Made by a program: the position numbers and the translations under genes
DNA from: an uncultured Candidatus Poseidoniales archaeon
GTDB lineage: Archaea > Thermoplasmatota > Poseidoniia > Poseidoniales > Poseidoniaceae
NCBI GenBank assembly: GCA_902563095.1
Contig: CACEWA010000008.1
Span: 1-52,243, forward strand
Reading direction: 5' to 3'
DNA length: 52,243 nt
Shown here: piece after piece, positions 35,401 through 42,543 of the stretch
How the letters are laid out: each line of letters opens with the position of its first letter
Numbering within the stretch: position 1 is the first letter of the stretch
The notes under the pieces: model-generated
The model's database searches: none
The model's input: only the letters and a program-made list of their open reading frames with translations
What the model was told of the DNA's origin: nothing

Positions 35401-36005
35401 ATAGGTCCACGGTAGGTAACTACTCGCTGGTTCTTCAAATCGGCAAGCAACTCTAGAGTGACGATGTCGTCATTGCCGTCTTGGTCCAAATCAGCTACTG
35501 CAAGGTCCCACATCCAAACTACATCGAATTGCTGTCCAATGGTGAATGTGTCAACACTGCATCCGTCATTTTCAATGATGGTTACGTTACCGGGCTTATC
35601 TACCACGATTGCGCCTGTTGCATCTTGGCGCAGAGGGCGGTTACGTGCATATATGACGATGTCAACTGCATTATCGCCGGTGAATTCACCGACTTCGACT
35701 TGCTGAGTGTTAGAATGATCTTCGAAATTTGCATCTTGGTTTGCGTTTGCAGATGTCCAAATGTCAGAACGCTTCTGGAAATGTCCATTCTCATTCCATA
35801 GAACTGAAATTTTCGTACTACGGTCATTCGCTGTTACGATATCTAAATCGCCATCACAATCAAAATCGCCTAATGCGACATCAACAGGGTCTGTGTCAGT
35901 CGTATATGTCCTTGAAGTCGAAGCAGACACAAGGTTTGCGGCGGTTGTTGAAAGTAACATTACTAAAACTAAGAATAACGCTCTTCCGCGTCCTTCTTCA
36001 TTCAT
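29481..36005 (-). CDS. Giant FG-GAP/VCBS surface protein with cytoplasmic tail motif
   Basis: A 2174-residue exported protein. A signal peptide is followed by at least five FG-GAP/VCBS-like Ca-binding repeats in the first 500 residues (for example DVALGDFDCDGDLDIV, DLDQDGNDDIV, DIDNDGIIDVV), CARDB-like and MAM/immune-inhibitor-A-like modules with EDVGWVTI- and FDNITIW-type ends, a GATase1/ThuA-like alpha/beta part around ILSGDSTRVTAIKEDL, and beta-sandwich repeats. A C-terminal membrane helix (about 65-85 residues from the end) leads to a Gln-rich cytoplasmic tail with QLIAQGYPEETARAYAQQY. ATG at 36005 is preferred over 36029. It is probably an adhesin or S-layer-associated organiser; no enzyme activity is evident. 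Confidence 0.85.
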   Translation of the reverse strand: MNEEGRGRALFLVLVMLLSTTAANLVSASTSRTYTTDTDPVDVALGDFDCDGDLDIVTANDRSTKISVLWNENGHFQKRSDIWTSANANQDANFEDHSNTQQVEVGEFTGDNAVDIVIYARNRPLRQDATGAIVVDKPGNVTIIENDGCSVDTFTIGQQFDVVWMWDLAVADLDQDGNDDIVTLELLADLKNQRVVTYRGPITSSTQAQITSLGDSTQNAYRELELGDWGEPSQTGLQGSCDDNDLWLVRSEGVDYITGAATNPGKSDNVTVLEFDCQTNSFPATFTWTTAGGQVGTGSSLHVHALGPEFGGFDIGDIDNDGIIDVVAINDGNTENVSYATITQSTHTFSQTKTVYFGPYIAWEVTVGELNGDGEPDFVHAAKFKQSNSTSSTGDTTSNYYLNLPTSVQVTLSNGNGGHMNPLEYFGAMRPTTVAIGQVIGGPNSAPDLIVGHGAYDQFTYDDNFGWDGSYDRIVVIEMDNKDLAVSSIDISPSDAYVGALGEGTREVEVTVTNTGMDILNGQATLDVEIKEVDETASTNVTVYAMDWDNPEDRSGCGTGCTWTTEAYYGVSHWHEEVAANSTVGHTAGNNAPAQSANNNNPTDFMWSGIMKTNSSGDTWSGYEPNWDEGLVLNDIDLTGADRAWMSIELFRHLGLSDLYTQDANGYVLAEVWDDAAMVEVFSEDVGWVTISCPTSAYFSNQCASGSTYWGGYDNGRLESEANTGLDAAIFRYGGAIPGTQYGWGNFTEEDLGAFDLSRFSGETVDIRFRFKSGWEGSVGSNESTWSGRDGFAIDNITIWKQNTAFTSNVQNQQSNINMNNLAPNEDYTTAISADFVNGTTYRISAVLNYGQDEQPANDEIVGYITAFNIYDPAVMEITSFKPGSLYAEGNFPVNVKVEHLGNTNVSFDLEAKVYSALPTDVYCGSPLVVCEEGFEGGSAGFRYTDDGNANGGILDDSSCTEQIFGSHAYWFGHPCDTANSFGDVWENETLTIPDIDLTSMSGDYVALNFEYFAETWFEIQQSGATSSVNDYAAITVDWNKGGSDYEGLIYGQWIDYNEDGFCIVDEDGNGFIDPVNETTLDNTEIEYIGDPANVNGGSGNYNVFFNSDGLVQSRSIDLTHLYVVNRTSPDSNLWTDECISLAGSTVDINFEFLSNDDGHNGQNDGVRGVAFDNISLQEFSFTQDAVYSTTVLDLDAEENRTITIANHDFVSGVYKIEVESIFDNATQGTPWYGYDEISLANNLGRVIFSVESVDITLGKPDQLSCLSDVVLDCVLPIDSAKTHDWSLAATNGVLQGDYTFHMNVVDMASGNQVHTTTAGPSQTLSPHERTTVSFTPWNGWMDGNKYNISYYATLPDGSTSGNERYFHAAFADQIDIAILSGDSTRVTAIKEDLVILGMTYTQYDINDWSEYLDLGWLTHYDKVVMPWQDVNTAKPSDEGGKGYYELIGGSSNQNALKSFMSSGGTVQVHLSGATDYYEYSSSTGESLLPFDMDIQPRNTPETRITYSNMEVADPYHPILDSVDLAAFQGFDQFGTVTEAIINTKSASATSIPRACNGYSEEGGSFQRLLQSEADVQDTVLGVCSYVDGGLIVTTIDVESVSDRANSTTFPLLGNMLSYHVSPYPTGFGTLGNGLDLTINGEVPSFDPSTGGYAFHYMKSNSEVTFGYTTTATETLSTDWVMSGPTDWSGSSMASGTDHTDVASPTVNFCKIDLSSATGCLQGATWEVTLFLHDEAGHSRTISVTVMTDDTRADEYRPVADVMIDTSINQNEQPFDRPIEDRGVKSVSGIDWPLKRIHLDDSGSMTVNFDAGNSSDADALSGNGIESYEWTVLFDKPYNEDNYKLEGHTFITPSSSDGTWAYTFSNITVDPSGQTESLIRIELVVFDQAGKSSDKYKMYFSVVPEGFGDAEPTIQINLELNGTKVDSDTITLTGNIVDGAEQSDVYVEAALEDTTFDQTAVAKYTLQLEQKWAKSEPLGDGDGFELTLKIDDLFDNETKSKRVFLKVYEGDDKRWPIIYWIEITLPACQGLEVPVEVLDAEPDAYWIWNSDTSECEWSGEFTDSDDDGIPDKAPLNDEAESGSDDNMMLYIGGGLGLAFIVILSLFFVLRGGKEDEIIDSQMSGDFSATAAGYAGVAQMDPMEQYVQQLIAQGYPEETARAYAQQYAGHFQQQQ

Positions 36006-36146
36006 ACTCTTCCAAAGCATCATCATCACTCGTTTCTGCGGAATCTAACTACCACTTTAATTCCTTTGGAATGATGTCTAAACCTAAAATAAAAAATCAA
36101 GGCGCAGTGAATCGATTTAGATAAAACGCAGATATTGGGATTATAT

Positions 36147-36791
36147 TCACAATCCGGATGCTAACCAAGCGGGAGAAGGGCCCCACCCAGTGTTACTTCC
36201 GCCGTGAACTTTGACAATTTTCCCAGCTCTAAACATTCCTTCTAAGAATAACTCGAGTTCCAAACCTTCTCTATCTCCCAAAAAATCGCTAGCAGCAAGT
36301 GCTATTGTTTCGGTCGTTATTGCAGTAACTCCATGTGTTCTAACTACAATTCTTAACAATTCTTTCAGCCAAGATTCAGCCATTGGATCTTTTACCATTG
36401 GCCCTTGAGCAGGATGTGGTTCTTCGATTTCCTGCAATTGGTCTCTCAACTCATCTGCAGATGGCCTGACTGGTTGCTCCAATCCAATTTCAACTAATTT
36501 GGATGCAAGGTCTAATTCTCCAATAGGCCTCCTCACAATTGGAATACGAGATGGGTCTGGCTCTGGACCCATATCTTTGGGTTTTCCAGATTCTTCTGAA
36601 ACTTCAGATGCAAAACCAGATATTGTGAGAGAGGTGCTATCTACAGCCATTGGCATTGCCCAACCAACTTTATTCAAACCTAGTTCTGATACAATCCCTC
36701 TTACCCAGTCGGCTTCGCCTTCAAGTAAGACATCAATATCGTCATCATCGCTGCGGAATCGATAGCGAATGTAGCCTCTCAACTCCTGCAT
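36147..36791 (-). CDS. Unknown soluble protein, 214 aa
   Basis: Not recognised. The N-terminal 70 residues look like an alpha/beta domain (YIRYRFRSDDDDIDVLLEGEADWV), the middle is a proline- and charge-rich linker (residues about 70-130), and the C-terminal 80 residues have three helices and a GKIVKVHGGSNTGWGPSPAWLA end that could be winged-helix-like. No signal peptide or membrane helix. It starts 39 bases after the aconitase stop in the same direction, so it may be co-transcribed, with two short palindromes in the gap. The giant surface gene begins on the same strand 141 bases beyond its stop. Confidence 0.65.
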   Translation of the reverse strand: MQELRGYIRYRFRSDDDDIDVLLEGEADWVRGIVSELGLNKVGWAMPMAVDSTSLTISGFASEVSEESGKPKDMGPEPDPSRIPIVRRPIGELDLASKLVEIGLEQPVRPSADELRDQLQEIEEPHPAQGPMVKDPMAESWLKELLRIVVRTHGVTAITTETIALAASDFLGDREGLELELFLEGMFRAGKIVKVHGGSNTGWGPSPAWLASGL

Positions 36792-36794
36792 AAT

Positions 36795-36809
36795 TCACCC
36801 TACGGGTGA
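36795..36809. other. Palindrome immediately before a start codon
   Basis: TCACCC and GGGTGA pair around TAC, ending three bases before the minus-strand ATG at 36791. A second palindrome, TGATG-TAA-CATCA (36807-36819), overlaps it by three bases, so the two hairpins would be partly exclusive in RNA. The core CCCTACGGG equals that of 24242-24258. Confidence 0.5.
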
Positions 36810-36830
36810 TGTAACATCAATCCACCGGTT

Positions 36831-39485
36831 CTACTGTGCAAGGTTTCTCAACACAGTGTGCAATATTCCGCCATTTCGGTAGTAATCAACTTCCACTGGA
36901 GTATCTAATCTGACATCAACTTGGAATTCGACACTAGAACCATCGGTTTTGTTAGCGGTGACTGTCAATTCTTGTAATGCTTGAACCTCATCGTTTACTG
37001 GAATATCAAAGGATTCAGTACCATCGAGACCTAGCGAATCTGCATCCTCTCCTGGCTTGAATGTCAATGGGAGAACGCCCATTCCAACAAGATTGGACCG
37101 ATGAATCCTCTCAAATGATGTTGCAATAACGGCTTTCACGCCTAGAAGATATGTTCCCTTGGCGGCCCAATCTCTACTGCTTCCTGTACCGTATTGGGAG
37201 CCTGCCAAAACTACCATTGGGCCATCATTATCCATTGCTGCTTCGAATACTGAAGTAACCTCGCCAGTCTTGTGATTTAGAGCGTATCCTCCCTCGGTAC
37301 CTGGAGCCATTTGGTTTCTTACTCTGACATTAGCAAATGTGCCCCTCATCATAATTTCGTGATTGCCTCTACGGCTACCAAATGAATTGAAGTCACCTTG
37401 CTGAACCCCACGCTCTACAAGCCACTTTCCTGCCGGACCATCTGCGGGGAAAGCGCCTGCTGGAGAAATGTGGTCGGTTGTAATCGAATCACCCAATTTC
37501 AGTAGAACTTTAGCGCCTTCAACCGACTCGATAGGTTGAGCTTCTTTGGATAGCCCTTGGAAGAAAGAAGGTAGACGAATGTAGGTGGATTCATCTTGCC
37601 ACGGGTATAACGGGGATGATTCACTAGGTATTGAATCCCATCTTGGCTCTTGCATTACGGTTGAATATCGCTCCCTAAACATTTCAGGAGTTATTTTGGC
37701 CATGGCAGCATTCAATTCATCATCACTAGGCCATAGGTCGCTAAGCATTACAGGATTGCCGTCATCATCGAAGCCAATAGGATCGGAAGTTAGGTCAACA
37801 TTCAGGCTCCCAGCAATCGCATAAGCAACTACTAATGGAGGGCTAGCAAGGTAAGAGGCCTTGACCTTTTGATGAACTCTGCCTTCGAAATTTCGATTTC
37901 CGGAAATAACTGAACCTACGATAAGATTTGATTCATCGATTGCTGCTTCAATATCTTCTGGAATCGGCCCTGAGTTACCAATACAGGTAGTACACCCATA
38001 TCCGACATTGTTGAATCCAAGTGCTGCTAAATCCTCATCCAAACCATTAGCTTCGTAATATTCAGTTACCACTCTAGAACCTGGTGCAAGCGAAGTTTTT
38101 ACCCATGGTTTAACTGTCAATCCACGCTTTCTTGCTTTTCTTGCTAGTAGTCCTGCAGCCAGCATAACTCCAGGGTTTGAAGTGTTGGTACAGGAGGTTA
38201 TAGCGGCTATCACCACATCTCCATGATTCAAATCGTAATCGTCTCCAACCAGAGACGATTTAGACAAGTCTGCTTGTGAAAGACCGTGCCCCTGATGACC
38301 TAATTCATGAGTCAATGACTCCCTGAAATGAGAAGACATTTTTGACAAATCCACTCTATCTTGAGGCCGTTTAGGGCCTGCAAGAGCGGGGTCAACAGTG
38401 TTCAAATCCAATTCGAGAAGGGCGGTGTAACTCTTTTCTGGAGAATTGGAATCATACCACAGCCCTTGTGCCTTGCAATAAGCCTCTACACCTGCGATGT
38501 CTTCTTCATTCCTACCTGACAATCGCATGTAAGAAAGAGTGTTACCATCAACTGGGAAGAAACCACATGTTGCACCATATTCTGGAGCCATGTTTGCGAT
38601 TGTTGCACGGTCTGGCAGAGACAATACTGCCATTCCTTCACCAAAGAATTCTACGAATTTGCCGACTACTCCGTGTTCACGAAGCATTTCCACGATTCGA
38701 AGTGTCATATCTGTTGCAGTTACTCCCGGATTTAGAGAACCCGTTAGACGGAAACCTACTACATCTGGAGATAGCATGTAAATTGGTTGGCCGAGCATTA
38801 CTGCTTCAGCCTCAATTCCACCTACTCCCCAGCCTAGAACCCCGAGTCCGTTAATCATGGTAGTGTGAGAATCGGTTCCAACTAAAGAATCGGGCAACCA
38901 AACTCCATTTTCTTGACGAGCCACAGTTGCAATCCATTCCAAATTTACCTGATGCACAATACCTCTGGAAGGAGGAACTGCTCTGAAATTTTCTAGAGAT
39001 TGTTGCCCCCACTTTAGGAAGGTGTATCTTTCCATATTTCTATGATATTCAATGTCAAGATTAAGGTCTAATGCCTCTGGATTTGCTCCTGAAATATCTA
39101 CCTGAACTGAGTGATCGATTACAAGGTCAACCGGAACTTGTGGATTGACTTTCTCAGGGTCGCCGCCCATCTCGACCATAGCATCTCTCAAGGCTGCCAA
39201 ATCTACAACAGCAGGAACTCCAGTAAAGTCCTGAAGAATTACTCTAGATGGGCGGAAAGGAATCTCTCCTCGCTCTCCATTAGAAGTCCATCCTGCAATA
39301 TTCCTCACATCTTGCTCGGTAATTAGGAAACCATCGCAATTCCTCAATGCGCCTTCTAGAAGCACACGTATAGAATACGGCAGGCTAGAAGTGTCGATTC
39401 CAGAATCATCGAGTGAATCGAGTGAATGGTAATAACCACCAAGCGGGAAATCTTTCTTCGAAGAGAATAGGTCTGAACCGCTCAT
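36831..39485 (-). CDS. acnA: Aconitate hydratase A ([4Fe-4S])
   Basis: TCA-cycle enzyme interconverting citrate and isocitrate. The 884-residue length and order match the bacterial/IRP-type AcnA: VILQDFTGVPAVVDLAA near the N-terminus, SLVGTDSHTTMINGLGVLGWGVGG, TSCTNTSNP with C432, GYGCTTCIGNSGP with C498 and C501 as iron-sulfur ligands, then the C-terminal swivelling domain with YGTGSSRDWAAKGT. All cluster ligands are present. With korAB close by, it suggests an oxidative TCA route. The enzyme's iron demand fits the emphasis on iron uptake in this window, but no metal-type box precedes it. Confidence 0.97.
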   Translation of the reverse strand: MSGSDLFSSKKDFPLGGYYHSLDSLDDSGIDTSSLPYSIRVLLEGALRNCDGFLITEQDVRNIAGWTSNGERGEIPFRPSRVILQDFTGVPAVVDLAALRDAMVEMGGDPEKVNPQVPVDLVIDHSVQVDISGANPEALDLNLDIEYHRNMERYTFLKWGQQSLENFRAVPPSRGIVHQVNLEWIATVARQENGVWLPDSLVGTDSHTTMINGLGVLGWGVGGIEAEAVMLGQPIYMLSPDVVGFRLTGSLNPGVTATDMTLRIVEMLREHGVVGKFVEFFGEGMAVLSLPDRATIANMAPEYGATCGFFPVDGNTLSYMRLSGRNEEDIAGVEAYCKAQGLWYDSNSPEKSYTALLELDLNTVDPALAGPKRPQDRVDLSKMSSHFRESLTHELGHQGHGLSQADLSKSSLVGDDYDLNHGDVVIAAITSCTNTSNPGVMLAAGLLARKARKRGLTVKPWVKTSLAPGSRVVTEYYEANGLDEDLAALGFNNVGYGCTTCIGNSGPIPEDIEAAIDESNLIVGSVISGNRNFEGRVHQKVKASYLASPPLVVAYAIAGSLNVDLTSDPIGFDDDGNPVMLSDLWPSDDELNAAMAKITPEMFRERYSTVMQEPRWDSIPSESSPLYPWQDESTYIRLPSFFQGLSKEAQPIESVEGAKVLLKLGDSITTDHISPAGAFPADGPAGKWLVERGVQQGDFNSFGSRRGNHEIMMRGTFANVRVRNQMAPGTEGGYALNHKTGEVTSVFEAAMDNDGPMVVLAGSQYGTGSSRDWAAKGTYLLGVKAVIATSFERIHRSNLVGMGVLPLTFKPGEDADSLGLDGTESFDIPVNDEVQALQELTVTANKTDGSSVEFQVDVRLDTPVEVDYYRNGGILHTVLRNLAQ

Positions 39486-39532
39486 GAAACAACTGCGGAC
39501 GACACAATCATATCAACATGCCTTTTGGTTAA

Positions 39533-40609
39533 TCACCAAAATTGATACCAAGGTGTGTCGCTATCGCCCTTAATTCCATCATCGGTAATCTTGATTGAAA
39601 CTATTGTGACATCGTTAACAGGCTTGTCGTTCTGGCCGGTGTCTACAGCAGAAATAGCATCAATGTACTCTAGACCATCTGTTACTGTACCATAAACAGT
39701 ATGACATGACGATGCAGCACAATCTTTCCCTTCTTCCCAATCTAACCAAGTAGGCTCAGAACCGGAGGGTACGATGTAAAACTGAGACCCATCTGTGTTC
39801 AGCCCTGCATGAGCAGCAGCTAAAGCGCCTGGCTTGTGCTTCAAGCCATTCTCATGTTCTCCAGGTAGTGACCATTGGTTTTGGGCACAGGTATCTTCAG
39901 AGTATGATACCCCTTCTGAGTTAGTGGTTTTACCATTACAGTAACCGTACCACTTGGCAGCATAACCGCCACCACCACTGTTCAGTTCAAAATCTCCTCC
40001 TTGGATCATAAATCCTGAAATAATTCTATGGAAAATTACGTTGTTGTAGTTACCGTCCTCGGCATGCAAAATGAAACTCTCTACATGGATTGGGGCTTCG
40101 GCTCTATGCAGAGCAATCGTGATTATTTCATCATGGAAAACACCATTGCTATCGGTCCAAGTAACTCGCATCTCTGCTTCGCCATCTTCGTATTCATCAC
40201 TAGTTTGCAAGAATTGAATTGCTGCAAGAATAAGCAGCAATGCTGCTACTATTGCGAACAGGCCTGCTGGAGTGGGAGTTCCGTCGTTAAGCATACGCGG
40301 GAAAATCGTTTGAGAAATCCTCTTATCTTGCATTTCATTCAACAATTGATTGTATTGAGCGTTTGATTGCTTGTCGCGAGGGTTTAATTTTACAGAATCA
40401 CGCAGCAAACTTGCTGCTCTTCTATAATCCGATGGAGAGTTACTCTTTGTCGCTTTCATGTGCATAGCTTTACCAGCAATTCTTAGCGTAGTTGCCTCTT
40501 TTCCTTCCGGGTCTACCTTTCTCAAAAGTTCTAGTGCACCCTCGGTTTTACCTTTGTCTAGAAGCTTTTCTGCTTGCTTCCAAGAATCGGCAATATCTTC
40601 GTCGGCCAT
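39533..40609 (-). CDS. Membrane-anchored TPR-cyclophilin peptidyl-prolyl isomerase
   Basis: A 358-residue three-part protein. Residues 1-100 are helical and TPR-like (EKLLDKGKTEGALELLRKVDP, LLRDSVKLNPRDKQSNAQY). A membrane helix spans about 113-131. Residues about 145-345 form a cyclophilin-type peptidyl-prolyl isomerase domain with APIHVESF, YNNVIFHRIISGFMIQGGD (catalytic His-Arg region), GALAAAHAGLNTDGSQFYIV and a VYGTVTDGLEYID end. The catalytic domain carries several Cys (YCNGK, CAQNQ, CAASSC), which could form disulfides outside the cell. It would fold exported proteins, fitting the large secretome. No N-terminal signal, so the N-terminal TPR-like part is cytoplasmic. Confidence 0.88.
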   Translation of the reverse strand: MADEDIADSWKQAEKLLDKGKTEGALELLRKVDPEGKEATTLRIAGKAMHMKATKSNSPSDYRRAASLLRDSVKLNPRDKQSNAQYNQLLNEMQDKRISQTIFPRMLNDGTPTPAGLFAIVAALLLILAAIQFLQTSDEYEDGEAEMRVTWTDSNGVFHDEIITIALHRAEAPIHVESFILHAEDGNYNNVIFHRIISGFMIQGGDFELNSGGGGYAAKWYGYCNGKTTNSEGVSYSEDTCAQNQWSLPGEHENGLKHKPGALAAAHAGLNTDGSQFYIVPSGSEPTWLDWEEGKDCAASSCHTVYGTVTDGLEYIDAISAVDTGQNDKPVNDVTIVSIKITDDGIKGDSDTPWYQFW

Positions 40610-40708
40610 GATGCTGCGAAACCCCTTCCGGTTTTGAGGGCTACCCTTGAATAATTTCTGATTTTTTAATCAACACATTCAAAGGTCGTAGGCCAACGCA
40701 AGGGGGCA

Positions 40709-40771
40709 ATGGACAACCCCCCTTCGGGGGGAGAGGTCATAGGGGACAACCCGAAATGGACAGGATTGTAA
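40709..40771 (+). other. Possible 20-codon upstream ORF overlapping korA
   Basis: An ATG at 40709 opens a 20-codon frame (MDNPPSGGEV-IGDNPKWTGL) that ends at TAA 40769-40771, overlapping the korA start in another frame. Inside lie the hairpin at 40717-40731 and two in-frame copies of GGACAACCC (40711-40719 and 40744-40752). A leader peptide or simply untranslated leader are both possible; no ribosome site was recognised for it. Confidence 0.3.
40717..40731 (+). promoter_or_regulatory. C(UUCG)G-type hairpin in the korA leader
   Basis: Six C and six G residues flank TTC, forming a five- to six-pair stem that as RNA can adopt the very stable cUUCGg tetraloop. It lies 24 bases before the korA ATG and downstream of an AT-rich TATA-like stretch (TTTTTTAATC, near 40664-40673). 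Plausible roles are mRNA stability or start-site control. Confidence 0.5.
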
Positions 40772-42543
40772 ACGATTTTACTATCAACATCGCAACAGCA
40801 AATGGTACTGGCTCACAGTCCGCAAATCTAATTCTGCTACAGACATTGTTCGACATGGGGATTCCAGTTAGTGGAAAGAATTTGTTCCCTTCAAATATCT
40901 CTGGGCTTCCTACTTGGTACATCGTTCGTCTATCTGAACATGGATACCAAGCACCTGGAGACAGAACGCATATTCAGGTTCTAGTAAACCCGGCTACATG
41001 GGAAGAAGATCTTGCCTCTTTAGAGCCCGGTTCTGTCGTAATTTGGAATATGGATTCCAAGATGGCAATGGAGAGAGAAGATGTTATTTCATACCCAGTC
41101 CCAATGACCAAAATCGCCCGTGGACTAAATCCAAAGTTAGCTCGTATGATTGCTAACGTTGTTTATGTTGGAGTCTTAGCAGAACTACTTGGCATGGACC
41201 AAGATGTTCTTGAAGCGGCTATTGCAAAGCAATTCGGTGGTAAAGAAAAAGCGATTGAGTTGAATTCTGAAGCGGCTAGATTAGGTAGAGCATACTGTGC
41301 AGAAGAGTTGACCAAGAGTGACCCATATGCAGTAGAAGCAAGAGATGTCGAAGAGGGTGGATTCTTCATTGAAGGTAACGAGGCAACTGCTCTTGGTTCA
41401 ATCTTTGGTGGCGTCCAAATGCTATCATGGTACCCGATCACTCCTTCCTCAAGTTTGGCTGAAGGAATTATCGCATGGCTTCCCGAACTCCGAACCCATG
41501 AAGGAAAGGCAACTTATGCTGTTCTTCAAGCGGAAGATGAATTAGCAGCAGCAGGTATGGTCTTAGGAGCTGGTTGGGCTGGGGCACGTGGTATGACCGC
41601 TACCTCGGGTCCGGGTATTTCACTAATGCAGGAATTCATTGGGCTTGCTTACTTCGCTGAAGTTCCTTCGGTATTCTGGGATGTTAACCGTGTGGGGCCA
41701 TCAACTGGTCTGCCTACTAGAACTCAGCAAGGTGACCTTACAATGCTATATGAGGGCAGTCACGGCGATACACAACACATAGTATTCATCCCAGGAACTG
41801 TTGAGGAATGTTTCGAATTCGGATGGAGAGTTTTCGATGCTGCAGAGAGATTCCAAACTCCAGTGTTCGGTTTTTCTGACCTCGATTTAGGAATGAACAA
41901 GTGGGCAATGCGTGAATTTGAATACCCTAGTGAACCGATGGACAGAGGAAAGGTTGTCCTAACCAAAGAACAGATGGATTCTATCGATAATTATGGTCGA
42001 TACCGTGATGTCGATGGAGATGGAATACCTTACAGGACCTTGCCTGGTTCAGGCTTAGATCCAATCCTTTACAGAGGAACAGGTCACGATGAAGATGGCA
42101 CCTATTCAGAAAAGCCTGATGTATATTACAAGTTAATGCAACGTCTCAAAAGAAAAATTGACGGTGCAAGAGACAAACTTCCTGCGCCCGTAGTTAGAGA
42201 AGAAGAAGAGCAAGACATTGGAGTAATATTCTACGGTTCGATGGAGAATACTATCGAAGAAATAGATGATATTCTTGAAGAGATGTCAGGCAAGAAAGTT
42301 AGTACTCTCAGAGTTAGGGCACTTCCTCTTCACAGTGATGTTCAAGCATTTGTTGAGAATCACAACAATGTAATCATTCTCGAAATTAACAGAGATGCAC
42401 AACTTTACGGAATTATGCGTAAAGAGTACCCGAATCACTTGTTGAACAAAATGCACAGCGTTGCATACAGCGATGGAATGCCGCCTCGTGCAAGATTGTA
42501 TGCTGAAAGAATCATGGAAGTTCTCAAGGAGGTGGGCGCATGA
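40756..42543 (+). CDS. korA: 2-oxoacid:ferredoxin oxidoreductase, fused gamma-alpha subunit
   Basis: Oxidatively decarboxylates a 2-oxoacid, probably 2-oxoglutarate, with transfer of electrons to ferredoxin. The 595-residue chain starts with the gamma domain (residues about 1-185; GTGSQSANLILLQTLFDMGIPVSG), then the alpha domain with the hallmark WYPITPSSSLAEGI, EDELAAAGMVLGAGWAG and TSGPGISLMQEFIGLA, and ends with the transketolase-C-like part. The gamma-alpha fusion is common in archaeal and actinobacterial KorA. A four-base ATGA overlap couples it to korB. A hairpin and direct repeats lie in its leader. Substrate is assigned by similarity of the fused form; pyruvate or branched-chain acids are less likely. 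Confidence 0.93.
   Translation: MDRIVNDFTINIATANGTGSQSANLILLQTLFDMGIPVSGKNLFPSNISGLPTWYIVRLSEHGYQAPGDRTHIQVLVNPATWEEDLASLEPGSVVIWNMDSKMAMEREDVISYPVPMTKIARGLNPKLARMIANVVYVGVLAELLGMDQDVLEAAIAKQFGGKEKAIELNSEAARLGRAYCAEELTKSDPYAVEARDVEEGGFFIEGNEATALGSIFGGVQMLSWYPITPSSSLAEGIIAWLPELRTHEGKATYAVLQAEDELAAAGMVLGAGWAGARGMTATSGPGISLMQEFIGLAYFAEVPSVFWDVNRVGPSTGLPTRTQQGDLTMLYEGSHGDTQHIVFIPGTVEECFEFGWRVFDAAERFQTPVFGFSDLDLGMNKWAMREFEYPSEPMDRGKVVLTKEQMDSIDNYGRYRDVDGDGIPYRTLPGSGLDPILYRGTGHDEDGTYSEKPDVYYKLMQRLKRKIDGARDKLPAPVVREEEEQDIGVIFYGSMENTIEEIDDILEEMSGKKVSTLRVRALPLHSDVQAFVENHNNVIILEINRDAQLYGIMRKEYPNHLLNKMHSVAYSDGMPPRARLYAERIMEVLKEVGA

Noticed and set aside
35458-36124. Several plus-strand frames of 80-130 residues over the start of the giant surface gene
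   Set aside because: They overlap a clear long coding frame with signal peptide and FG-GAP motifs and show no recognisable features.
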